A stretch of DNA of 11,015 bases from Patescibacteria group bacterium (GTDB lineage Bacteria; Patescibacteriota; Microgenomatia; UBA12405; JAHJSD01). The notes under the pieces are model-generated. The model made no database searches. It worked only from the letters and a program-made list of their open reading frames with translations, and was not told the origin of the DNA. The translations under genes and the position numbers were made by a program. This document shows, piece after piece, positions 5,614 to 11,015 of this stretch; within the stretch, counting starts at the first letter, position 1; each line of letters starts with the position of its first letter. The DNA lies in the NCBI GenBank assembly GCA_018830585.1, contig JAHJSD010000012.1, positions 1 to 11,015 of the forward strand, read 5' to 3'.

Positions 5614-5688
5614 CTAGGCCAACAACCCCGCCTTACCCCAAGGGTTAATAAGACCTAAAACCAAAGAAAACTTCTTAAAATTAGACAT
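5614..5688 (-). CDS. 24-residue ORF, candidate leader peptide
   Basis: ATG 5688 opens 24 codons ending at TAG 5616-5614. The peptide starts MSNFKKFSLVLGL and ends with INPWGKAGLLA. It lies between a good promoter (5735-5706) and the terminator at 5587-5552. Codons 20-23 and the first base of codon 24 (A-G-L-L) form the 12-nt arm that can sequester the terminator's 5' arm. There is no Shine-Dalgarno. It could be a regulatory leader peptide, or simply a small protein with its own terminator. Confidence 0.45.
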   Translation of the reverse strand: MSNFKKFSLVLGLINPWGKAGLLA

Positions 5689-5705
5689 TTTGAAAAACAG
5701 ATTTC

Positions 5706-5735
5706 ATTCTATCCAACTAACACCAGGATTGTCAA
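5706..5735 (-). promoter_or_regulatory. Sigma-70 type promoter of the leader ORF
   Basis: Minus-strand TTGACA (5735-5730), 18-bp spacer, TAGAAT (5711-5706). Transcription would begin near 5699, about 11 nt before ATG 5688. Confidence 0.6.
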
Positions 5736-5762
5736 GAGGGAAAAATCATTTATTTAGTGACC

Positions 5763-5784
5763 ACCTGCCTGCCGGCAGGCAGGT
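5763..5784 (+). repeat. CCTGCC palindromic repeat
   Basis: A perfect 22-bp palindrome with core CCTGCCTGCCGGCAGGCAGG (5764-5783), followed by TTTAA. Related copies occur at 9484-9504 (inside trxB) and 10584-10630, and a half copy GGCAGGCAGG lies at 5849-5858. Confidence 0.85.
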
Positions 5785-5848
5785 TTAACATTAAGCATTA
5801 AACATTGATTTAGACATTTGTCCATTTATTCATTACCAGACAGTACAG

Positions 5849-6173
5849 GGCAGGCAGGTTTTCTTGGTCCATGTACAAAACTGGGTGAAAACGGCCGGTT
5901 AACATTCCTCTGTGTGAAGCTGGTCGTCATCCTGAGCGGAGTCTTGCGGAGCGAAGGATCCAGTCGAGAGAGCAAAGTGTCAACGATTAGGGGATTCTTC
6001 GCTACGCTCAGAATGACGGGGGGGGCGAGGAGATTCTTCTCCTTCGACAAGTTCAACAATGAGCACTGTCGAACTGCTCAGGATCGTGACCTTTCGACAA
6101 AGCCTCAGGGTCAGAACGACGGAAGGGAAAACCACGATCCTGGATCGAAAGACTCAAAAACGATCCAGGATCG
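5849..6173 (+). repeat. Composite repeat module A (no gene)
   Basis: Parts in order: GGCAGGCAGG (5849-5858), TTTTCTTGGTCCATGTA (5859-5875), and a GTCATCCTGAGCGGAG...CTCAGAATGAC inverted block (5926-6017). TCGACAAGTTCA/TGTCGAACTGCTCAGG-type pieces follow (6044-6120). Last is a hairpin CGATCCTGGATCG (6135-6147), 13-nt loop, CGATCCAGGATCG (6161-6173). The same parts recur at 10584-10861. Open frames across it are repeat-derived and not credible genes. Confidence 0.7.
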
Positions 6174-6197
6174 GATTAAGATTAAATGGCAAGATGA

Positions 6198-7151
6198 TCA
6201 AATAAGAGAGATTCTCCGCTTGAATCGCGCCAGAATCTTGCTCCGTTCATTGGCAGGATGAAAGGCAATCAAATAAGGCTTTGCTGTTTCCGTGGTTCTT
6301 TTTTTCCTCATCCACCAAAACTGAAAGAGATAAAAGATTCTGTCAATACCCTTCCGCAACAAGCCGACCGCTTCGATCAACCAATTAAAATGACGGTAAG
6401 AACGATCTTTTTTAAACCCAAAAATATCTTCGCCAAATGCGTTGGGAAGGAATTTTTTAAGCCAAGTATTGGCCGATAAAAACTTTTGATAGGCTTTCCC
6501 TCTTTGCCAAAGAACTTTAAGTTGATAAATCTCGTAAGCCAGAAACAAGTCCTGCTCTTTTTTAAAAACACCAAGATGGCCCTCGTCTAAAAACAGATTA
6601 AGACAGATTTTGTCCTTGACCATTTTCCGGTTGGAAAAGCGGCGAACGCCCAACAAAGAAACTGCCAAGGTAACCAAAAACCTGGTGGTCCAAACCAACC
6701 CGGCGGAAGCGATCAAAAAAAGGTCGATATCATCTTTGTTTTTGGCATTCTCCGAAGCAACGCTGCCGGTAACAGCGGCCAGTCGAATCGAAGGTATTAT
6801 TTTTAAAAACCGGCTGACGGCAATCGCCTTTTCAAGTTTTTTCTCGGATTGACTTTGGCGTTTTTTTCTCAGATCAACAATCCCGCCGCGGCCGGCGAAA
6901 AAGTAAAAACCTTCCCGCCCTTCTATTTTTCCGGCTTTATTAAGTTTATTTAGACAAAATTCAAACTCTTTTCTTGAAACACCTGCCCCGGAATTATTTT
7001 TAAAACCGCCTTTCCTTCCGCTTGACTTTCGGAGGCGCCGGATAGAGCTATCTCCGATATCCCAGACTAATCTTTGCCAAAGCTCTTTTTTGGTTAAGGG
7101 AAAATCAAAAAGATCAGCATAAACTAAGGTTTTTAAAATCGCTTTTTCCAT
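6198..7151 (-). CDS. Nucleotidyltransferase-fold protein
   Basis: The 317-residue product has a winged-helix-like N-terminus (MEKAILKTLVYADLFDFPLT; the family reads KxLxYADIFDYPLT). Then comes a nucleotidyltransferase core: VTGSVASENAKNKDDIDLFL at 127-146, with the G129-S130 signature and D141-x-D143 as metal ligands. A hydrophobic stretch follows (about 151-168), then the conserved KICLNLFLDE (181-190). This is the GS-x(n)-DxD pattern of the polymerase-beta superfamily. Such proteins are frequent in Microgenomates-like genomes and their substrate is unknown. Residues about 31-58 (Ser/Gly/Arg-rich, RKSSGRKGGF) look like an insertion between the N-terminal helices. The gene is divergent from the glycosyltransferase across 59 bp. 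Its 3' end lies 24 bp from repeat module A. Confidence 0.75.
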   Translation of the reverse strand: MEKAILKTLVYADLFDFPLTKKELWQRLVWDIGDSSIRRLRKSSGRKGGFKNNSGAGVSRKEFEFCLNKLNKAGKIEGREGFYFFAGRGGIVDLRKKRQSQSEKKLEKAIAVSRFLKIIPSIRLAAVTGSVASENAKNKDDIDLFLIASAGLVWTTRFLVTLAVSLLGVRRFSNRKMVKDKICLNLFLDEGHLGVFKKEQDLFLAYEIYQLKVLWQRGKAYQKFLSANTWLKKFLPNAFGEDIFGFKKDRSYRHFNWLIEAVGLLRKGIDRIFYLFQFWWMRKKRTTETAKPYLIAFHPANERSKILARFKRRISLI

Positions 7152-7157
7152 CAGTTA

Positions 7158-7166
7158 ATCTTAACA
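7158..7166 (-). promoter_or_regulatory. Extended -10 of the nucleotidyltransferase gene
   Basis: TGTTAAGAT on the minus strand (7166-7158) is an extended -10 ending 6 nt before ATG 7151. That places the expected first transcribed base on the start codon. No -35 match is seen. Confidence 0.45.
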
Positions 7167-7172
7167 CGCGGC

Positions 7173-7203
7173 TTGACACCGGCTCAGGAGTCAATGCTAT
7201 GCT
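7173..7203 (+). promoter_or_regulatory. Promoter of the glycosyltransferase gene
   Basis: TTGACA (7173-7178), 19-bp spacer, and extended -10 TGCTATGCT (7195-7203). It ends 7 nt before ATG 7211. An upstream in-frame ATG at 7199 lies inside the -10 and would not be transcribed. Confidence 0.6.
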
Positions 7204-7210
7204 AACGCCA

Positions 7211-7954
7211 ATGATCAAAAAAGTCAGCTGTATCATTCCTGCTTTTAACGAAGAAAAAACTATCGCCGGAGTGATCAAAACCTGCTTGGAAACTCCGGAA
7301 ATAGACGAGGTAATCGTCGTCAGCGACGGATCGGAAGACAAAACCGTAGCCGAGGTAAAGAAAATAAAAGGCAAGATCAAAATTATAGATTTAAAACAAA
7401 ACCACGGCAAAGGATATGCCGTGGTTCAGGGAATCAAAGAAGCCAAAAACGAATTACTGCTTTTTATGGATGCCGATTTTGTCAACCTGCAACCATATCA
7501 TCTTTCTTCGATTATCAATCCGGTTTTATCGGATCAAGTAGATATGGCCATCGGCCCGAATTTTGCTTTGGAAAAACCATTTTTGCAAAGAACACTGCTG
7601 ACCACGCCATTCTGCGGACAAAGGTGTTTAAAGAAAAAAGACGTTCTGCCGGTTTTGAAAAAAATGGAAAAGTCAAAATACGGCCTCGAGGTTTTCTTAA
7701 ATAATCTTTTTAAAAAGAAAAGAGTGATTGTTACCCCGATCATCAGCAACAAAGAACTTCACCTGCTCAAGCACAAAAAGCAAAACAATTGGCTGCCGAA
7801 ATACATTCAGGAAGTATGGGAAATAGTTCAGCTGACGGCGAAAAACAAAAGCAAAGAGTACCGGAAAAAGATCAAAAAGGAGCTGAGCCGGGAGCTTTCC
7901 TCGTATTTCCAGGTCAGCATTAAAAAGATAAAGGAGTATCTAAACGAGGACTGA
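7211..7954 (+). CDS. GT2-family glycosyltransferase
   Basis: The 247-residue product is a GT-A fold inverting sugar transferase. Seen in order are CIIPAFNEEKTI (7-18), VIVVSDGSEDKT (34-45, nucleotide-sugar binding), NHGKGYAVVQGI (64-75), and the metal-binding LLFMDADF (83-90, D87-x-D89). The acceptor half has FCGQRCLKKKDVLPVL (134-149) and YGLEVFLNN (157-165, candidate base E160). It has no membrane helices, so it would act in the cytosol, perhaps peripherally, on a lipid or surface-glycan precursor. The basic helical C-terminus (KKIKKELSRELSSYF) could attach it to the membrane. Donor and acceptor cannot be told. ATG 7211 is chosen over ATG 7199 because of the promoter position. Confidence 0.92.
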   Translation: MIKKVSCIIPAFNEEKTIAGVIKTCLETPEIDEVIVVSDGSEDKTVAEVKKIKGKIKIIDLKQNHGKGYAVVQGIKEAKNELLLFMDADFVNLQPYHLSSIINPVLSDQVDMAIGPNFALEKPFLQRTLLTTPFCGQRCLKKKDVLPVLKKMEKSKYGLEVFLNNLFKKKRVIVTPIISNKELHLLKHKKQNNWLPKYIQEVWEIVQLTAKNKSKEYRKKIKKELSRELSSYFQVSIKKIKEYLNED

Positions 7955-7959
7955 AAGTT

Positions 7960-8030
7960 GGCAAAGTCTCGCTCTTCATTTCATTTGTCAATACAATGAG
8001 CGACTTGCCCTGTACCGTACGGTATCGGGG
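7960..8030 (+). repeat. Two hairpin repeats in a convergent spacer
   Basis: GGCAAAGTCTCGCTC (7960-7974) pairs with GAGCGACTTGCC (7998-8009) with two bulges. Next to it CCCTGTACC (8008-8016) and GGTATCGGGG (8021-8030) surround the perfect palindrome TACCGTACGGTA (8013-8024). They may stop transcription of the glycosyltransferase gene, but no T-tract follows. The second resembles CCCTGTACC...GGTACGGGG at 10753-10775. Confidence 0.55.
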
Positions 8031-8080
8031 TCGCATAGTTATATTGACAAAGTCTGGTCATCCCTTTTTTACAGGGCTGT

Positions 8081-8767
8081 TTATTTCTCCACCTCTCTTC
8101 TATTTTCCCAAGCCTGTTTTAAGGTCCAGGCGTCGGCATAATCTAAATCCGCCCCGGTGGGCAGTCCCTGTCCTAATCGGGTAATTTTTAACTCCTGCCC
8201 CGAACCGTGCTCCTGCCGTGCATCGGATTCTCGCCGTGTACCGGATTTATCCTGGTGCGCGGTGCTCTGGTTCGGGGTGAGTTCGCGGACTTTCCGCGCA
8301 ATGTACATCGCCGTCGCTTCCCCTTCCATAGTCGGGTTGGTGGCTAAAATCAGTTCTTTAATTTTTCCTGACTTGATCCGGCTTAAAAGTTCTCTAATCC
8401 TCAAGTCTTCCGGGCCGATGCGCTCCAGAGGATTAATCACCCCACCCAAACAATGGTAAACTCCGTTGATCGCCTCCATTTTCTCCAAGGCGACAATGTC
8501 TAGGGGTTTTTCCACCACACAAACAAGAGACTGGTCCCGGCCGGTCTCCGAACAAATCGAGCAAGGCTCTACTTCGTCTAAGTTAAAACAAACCGGACAC
8601 TGTCTGATATTTTTTTTAAGATCGATTAATGTCCTGGCAAAATTTTCGACAAAATGATTAGGAGTTTGCCACAAATAAAAAGCCAATCTTGCCGCTGTTT
8701 TCGGCCCGATACCGGGCAGTCTCTCAAAAGAATCGATTAGATTTTGTAATGCTTTCGGCAATCTCAC
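8081..8767 (-). CDS. recR: Recombination mediator RecR with a repeat-encoded insertion
   Basis: RecR works with RecO (and RecF) to load RecA on gapped DNA. The 228-residue product has the helix-hairpin-helix (FERLPGIGPKTAARLAFYLW, 14-33), a C4 zinc finger (C57, C60, C69, C72), and a Toprim domain (LVCVVEKPLDIVALE, ATNPTMEGEATAMYIAR). The C-terminal signature GLPTGADLDYADAWTLKQAWENRRE is complete. Normal RecR is about 200 residues. Here residues about 164-191 (TPNQSTAHQDKSGTRRESDA onward) interrupt the strand before LKITRLGQGLP. They are encoded by an 80-bp palindrome-bounded element. The site lies in a surface loop of Toprim, so function is probably kept. The start is GTG 8767, with a -10-like TATTTT 5 nt upstream and no ribosome site. 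Confidence 0.96.
   Translation of the reverse strand: MRLPKALQNLIDSFERLPGIGPKTAARLAFYLWQTPNHFVENFARTLIDLKKNIRQCPVCFNLDEVEPCSICSETGRDQSLVCVVEKPLDIVALEKMEAINGVYHCLGGVINPLERIGPEDLRIRELLSRIKSGKIKELILATNPTMEGEATAMYIARKVRELTPNQSTAHQDKSGTRRESDARQEHGSGQELKITRLGQGLPTGADLDYADAWTLKQAWENRREVEK
8198..8277 (-). repeat. Palindrome-bounded element inside recR
   Basis: CCCCGAACC (8198-8206) and GGTTCGGGG (8269-8277) are perfect 9-bp inverted ends of an 80-bp segment. Inside is a direct repeat, GCCGTGCATCGGATTCTC then GCCGTGTACCGGATT. It codes for the Ser/Gln/Arg-rich segment absent from other RecR proteins, and no stop arises in the frame used. Confidence 0.75.
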
Positions 8768-8772
8768 AGGAT

Positions 8773-8778
8773 AAAATA
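8773..8778 (-). promoter_or_regulatory. Possible recR -10 element
   Basis: Minus-strand TATTTT (8778-8773) ends 5 nt before GTG 8767. A TTGGAA (8802-8797) 18 bp upstream is a weak -35 and overlaps the inverted repeat end at 8798. Confidence 0.35.
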
Positions 8779-8797
8779 AAAGATACTTTTATAATTT

Positions 8798-9294
8798 CCA
8801 AATCCCAAATTCCAAATTACAAATAAAACTCAAATATCAAATACTAAATATCAAAAAGTTCTCTTGCTATGGCGATACGCGGCAGACGAGCAAGATCACC
8901 CAGACTTAATCAATATTGAGCTAAAAATCTTTCTTAGCTCAATGGATTCAGAAATAAGACCGCTTCTTTCTTTGTCTAAAACACCGTTTTTATTAATTTC
9001 TACCAATTTCAACCATAAACCACTCTCCTTGGTTTCTTTACGGCAAATCTTTATTCTATGAGCAAAGTCTCTTTTGCTCAACGCTTCGTTAGCTTCGATA
9101 TAATTTGAAGCCTGAGAACCTGAAGCTCTAATCAGCTGCTTGCCATATTCAAGGTTTGCTAAAGTTTTCGGCAATTTATTGACAAAATCCCTGCAGTTTT
9201 TAGCAAAAAGATAAGTTCTTTCCTCCAAGTCATAGTGTTTGATGTTTTGTTTAGAATTTATAACTTTAGCCATTGAACTTTGTTTGGGATTTGG
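8798..9294. mobile_element. Four-helix-bundle gene unit bounded by 12-bp inverted repeats
   Basis: CCAAATCCCAAA (8798-8809) and TTTGGGATTTGG (9283-9294) are perfect 12-bp inverted repeats around the four-helix-bundle gene. AT-rich degenerate copies of the same words (AAATTCCAAATTACAAA, TTGGTACTTGGAGTTTGGTA) lie next to both. Genes of this family are known as inserts in bacterial 23S rRNA. Here the unit lies between recR and trxB, and its right end forms the last codons of trxB. Mobility is inferred, and no target duplication was identified. Confidence 0.5.
8896..9273 (-). CDS. Four helix bundle protein (23S rRNA IVP / S23 family)
   Basis: The 125-residue, nearly all-helical product carries the family blocks: YDLEERTYLFAKNCRDFVNK (14-33), LPKTLANLEYGKQLIRASGS (34-53) with the conserved RAsgS-x-xxNYIEA, and FAHRIKICRKETKESGLWL (70-88). 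Members form pentameric bundles; their role is unproven, and some are encoded in intervening sequences of 23S rRNA. Here there is no rRNA nearby. The gene overlaps the end of trxB by 8 nt (AATGGCTAA) and may be translated from the trxB transcript. It sits inside a 12-bp inverted repeat. No promoter or ribosome site is seen directly upstream. Confidence 0.9.
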   Translation of the reverse strand: MAKVINSKQNIKHYDLEERTYLFAKNCRDFVNKLPKTLANLEYGKQLIRASGSQASNYIEANEALSKRDFAHRIKICRKETKESGLWLKLVEINKNGVLDKERSGLISESIELRKIFSSILIKSG

Positions 9295-10411
9295 TACTTG
9301 GAGTTTGGTACTTTTTCAAATATTCCACAATTTCTATCGCCGCTTTGCAGCCGGCGCCGGCGGCGGTAATTGCCTGGCGGTATTTGAAATCAGCGCAATC
9401 GCCGGCGGCAAAAACACCGGGTACAGAAGTGAAAACGCCGTCTTTCACTGAGATATACCCTCTAGCATCCAAACGAATAAATCCCTGCCTCGCCGGCAGG
9501 CAGGCTTTCAAAAATTCCGTATTCGGTTTAAAACCAATGGCGATAAAAGCTCCCTCTACGGGAAGAGTCCAGCTTAAACCGGCCCTATCCCGATCAACCT
9601 CTTTAAACTCATTATCCCCATAATTTCCAGGATAGTTTTTCACTTGGTTAACATATTTATTGCTTTCCACTTCAAACTTTGATGCCAATTTTAATCCGGT
9701 TAGTTTCCGATCCCCCAAAAATTCCAGAACAGTGCTGTTGTAGATTGGTATTACCTTTTTATTTCCTAACGCCCTCTCCTGTAGGATTTTTTCGGCTCTG
9801 AAATTTTCCCGCCGGTGAATTAAATAAATTTTTTTGACAAAGCGGCTTAAAAATTCAATTTCGGTAAAAGCGGTATCGCCGCCGCCGATAACGGCAATCA
9901 CCTTATCTTTGAAAAAAGGGCCGTCGCAAACAGCGCAAGCAGAAATTCCCTTGTTTTTAAACTGTCCAACGCCCGGGGCGGCCAGCCATCGTGCTGAAGC
10001 GCCGGCAGCAACCAAAACCGACCGGGTTTGATATTGCTTACCGGCGGCAGTTTTAACCAAAAATCCGCCGCCGCTATTTCCGTTTATCAAAGATTCTTTG
10101 CCCCCGCTGGTTGCACTTGAGAGGAGTTCCACTTTGCTGATTTCCGATACCGAGCCCGTCACTATCTCAGTGCCAAAGTTTTCCGCCTGTTTCCTCATTT
10201 TACCCATCAGTTCAATGCCGGAAATTAATTCAAAACCGGGAAAATTCTCAACATGGTTGGTTAATATCAGCTGTCCCCCAACTTGGCTACCGGTAATAAG
10301 CAATGGTTTAAATCCGCCCCGGGAAAGATAAGTTGCCGCCGTTAAACCGGCCGGGCCTGAACCGATAATAATTACATCTCTTTTGTTAATATCTTCTTTT
10401 TCCATTGACAT
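9266..10411 (-). CDS. trxB: Thioredoxin reductase (TrxB)-like flavoprotein with insertions
   Basis: It would reduce thioredoxin with NADPH via FAD in the cytosol. Counting from ATG 10411 (381 residues): FAD site IIIGSGPAGLTAATYLSRGG (14-33), redox pair C159-AV-C162 followed by DG, NADPH site VIGGGDTAFTEIEFL (174-188) with HRRENFRAEK (199-208), and second FAD motif GVFAAGDCADFKYRQA (332-347). Typical TrxB is 310-320 residues. The excess lies in three insertions (about 97-115, 248-281 and 303-309) and a 13-residue tail (369-381). The third insertion, ACLPARQ, is the CCTGCC palindrome in frame; the tail is read from the neighbouring inverted repeat. ATG 10411 is chosen because an extended -10 ends 5 nt before it; ATG 10405 is possible. 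The open frame up to 10561 is not family-like. Confidence 0.95.
   Translation of the reverse strand: MSMEKEDINKRDVIIIGSGPAGLTAATYLSRGGFKPLLITGSQVGGQLILTNHVENFPGFELISGIELMGKMRKQAENFGTEIVTGSVSEISKVELLSSATSGGKESLINGNSGGGFLVKTAAGKQYQTRSVLVAAGASARWLAAPGVGQFKNKGISACAVCDGPFFKDKVIAVIGGGDTAFTEIEFLSRFVKKIYLIHRRENFRAEKILQERALGNKKVIPIYNSTVLEFLGDRKLTGLKLASKFEVESNKYVNQVKNYPGNYGDNEFKEVDRDRAGLSWTLPVEGAFIAIGFKPNTEFLKACLPARQGFIRLDARGYISVKDGVFTSVPGVFAAGDCADFKYRQAITAAGAGCKAAIEIVEYLKKYQTPSTKSQTKFNG
9484..9504 (-). repeat. CCTGCC palindrome inside trxB
   Basis: CCTGCCT-C-GCCGGCAGGCAGG is the 5764-5783 repeat with one extra C, making 21 bp, exactly seven codons. It encodes ACLPARQ between NTEFLK and GFIRLD, where other TrxB proteins have little or nothing. 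Confidence 0.8.
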
Positions 10412-10416
10412 TAGGA

Positions 10417-10425
10417 ATGATATCA
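10417..10425 (-). promoter_or_regulatory. Extended -10 promoter of trxB
   Basis: Minus-strand TGATATCAT (10425-10417) is a TG-n-TATCAT extended -10. It ends 5 nt before ATG 10411 and 11 nt before ATG 10405. No -35 match is seen. Confidence 0.5.
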
Positions 10426-10583
10426 CAAGAATTTGATTAGTTATTTTACTATATCCTAATTTTAATTTAAAATAACCTGAGTTCCCAAAACGATCGCAAC
10501 CCCCTGCTGAATAAATATTAGGGATTATCTCCTCCATAATACAGAAAGCCAATTCATCCACGGGTCGCGTGTCCTTCCATAGC
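10426..10583. other. AT-rich stretch upstream of trxB, no gene supported
   Basis: The minus frame that continues upstream from trxB is open here but shows no family resemblance. Another minus frame has SLIFIQQGVAIVLGTQVILN (about 10525-10466), similar to a last transporter helix, but it is too short to call. Confidence 0.4.
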
Positions 10584-10861
10584 CCTGCCTGCTCGCCTCG
10601 CTACGCGGTCGAAGCAGGCCGGCAGGCAGGTTTAAGCGAAGGAGGAGGAAAAGCCCGTGGCTTTCTTGGTTCATGTATTGATTGCAGTTCGATCCTGGAT
10701 CGTTTTTAAGATTTTCGATCCAGGATCGTGTCTCCGGTCATTCTGAGGGGAGCCCTGTACCGAATTGGTACGGGGCGAAGCGAAGAATCCCCTCGTTACA
10801 GCAAGTTGCTGATCCCAAGGGGGATCCTTCATCCCGACGCAACGTCGGGAATCAGGATGAC
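10584..10861 (+). repeat. Composite repeat module B (no gene)
   Basis: It contains a CCTGCCTGC...CCGGCAGGCAGG element split by a GC-rich insert (10584-10630) and TTTCTTGGTTCATGTA (10662-10677). A hairpin CGATCCTGGATCG (10690-10702), 13-nt loop, CGATCCAGGATCG (10716-10728) follows. Last is a GTCATTCTGAGG...TCAGGATGAC block (10737-10861) enclosing CCCTGTACC/GGTACGGGG (10753-10775). These are the parts of module A, with the last two exchanged in order. Confidence 0.7.
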
Positions 10862-10941
10862 GGAGAGAGGGAGTCTTCACCCAGAATGAGACCGGGTGGA
10901 ATTCCCCAGGATTCACCTCGGGGGTGTTGCCTCAGAGCCTG

Positions 10942-10990
10942 ACACTTCGGAAGGGTCGAATTTTCGACCCTTCCGAAGTGTTTTAACTTT
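10942..10990 (+). terminator. Perfect 19-bp hairpin with T-rich tail
   Basis: ACACTTCGGAAGGGTCGAA (10942-10960), two bases, and TTCGACCCTTCCGAAGTGT (10963-10981) are perfectly complementary and followed by TTTAACTTT. It looks like a strong intrinsic terminator for plus-strand transcription, but no plus-strand gene precedes it here, so it may be another mobile palindrome. Confidence 0.5.
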
Positions 10991-10999
10991 TGATTCCTC

Positions 11000-11015
11000 G
11001 TCATTCTGACCCTGA
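11000..11015 (+). repeat. Start of a further GTCATTCTGA repeat copy (cut by window end)
   Basis: GTCATTCTGACCCTGA closes the window. Its reverse complement nearly matches TCAGGGTCAGAACGAC at 6104-6119, so another copy of the module family probably continues beyond the edge. Confidence 0.5.

Noticed and set aside
5818..6261. Plus- and minus-strand ORFs across repeat module A
   Set aside because: Their translations are those of scattered GTCATCCTGAG-type repeats (for example VILSVAKNP), not of a protein family.
7000..7060. Possible palindrome insertion in the nucleotidyltransferase gene
   Set aside because: The arms (CCTTCCG/CGGAGG, GATAG/CTATC) are short and bulged, and no other copy is in the window.
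10466..10525. Second EamA-like last helix (SLIFIQQGVAIVLGTQVILN) on the minus strand
   Set aside because: Only one helix, no LKE-type motif before it and a stop directly upstream; hydrophobic 20-mers arise by chance in AT-rich DNA.
10412..10561. N-terminal extension of trxB to 10561
   Set aside because: The added residues show no family match, the family starts at RDVIIIGSG, and the extended -10 lies inside the extension.

Overview
The window looks like accessory-rich chromosome of a Patescibacteria/CPR bacterium, most likely Microgenomates-like. The lineage call is an inference. It rests on moderately AT-rich coding with Lys-rich proteins, very short intergenic promoters with almost no Shine-Dalgarno sites, small secreted cohesin/dockerin-type proteins, an IS30 remnant, and many GC-rich palindromic repeats such as CCTGCCTGCCGGCAGGCAGG. 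No rRNA, tRNA or CRISPR array was found.

Layout. Positions 1-78 hold the end of an IS30-type transposase. Positions 141-2537 are a three-gene surface operon: a membrane-anchored Ig-like protein, a secreted Cys-rich/PT-linker/dockerin protein, and a membrane protein with a zinc ribbon and an external cohesin-like domain. Positions 2538-3433 are a gene graveyard: a frameshifted minus-strand ORF, an EamA/DMT transporter relic, and a GC-rich island with a 20-bp tandem repeat. Positions 3434-4004 carry a Phd/YefM-RelE toxin-antitoxin operon with a clear promoter and operator. An rRNA methyltransferase of the SpoU type follows (4072-4788). Positions 4789-5735 hold minus-strand small ORFs: a promoter, a 24-codon ORF, an attenuator-like terminator, a small putative winged-helix gene, and an Arg-rich ORF with the only perfect Shine-Dalgarno in the window. 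Positions 5760-6180 are repeats. Then come a nucleotidyltransferase-fold protein and a divergent GT2 glycosyltransferase (6198-7954), recR (8081-8767), a four-helix-bundle (IVP/S23) gene inside a 12-bp inverted repeat (8798-9294), trxB (9266-10411), and a second repeat module up to the window end.

Three themes link the region. (1) The dockerin and cohesin proteins are adjacent and probably bind one another, docking a secreted module on the membrane. (2) At seven starts a -10 element ends only 5-9 nt before the start codon, implying leaderless or nearly leaderless mRNAs. (3) Palindromic repeats have entered coding sequence: RecR carries an 80-bp element, TrxB a 21-bp element, and the TrxB C-terminus and stop codon lie in the inverted repeat that bounds the four-helix-bundle gene.
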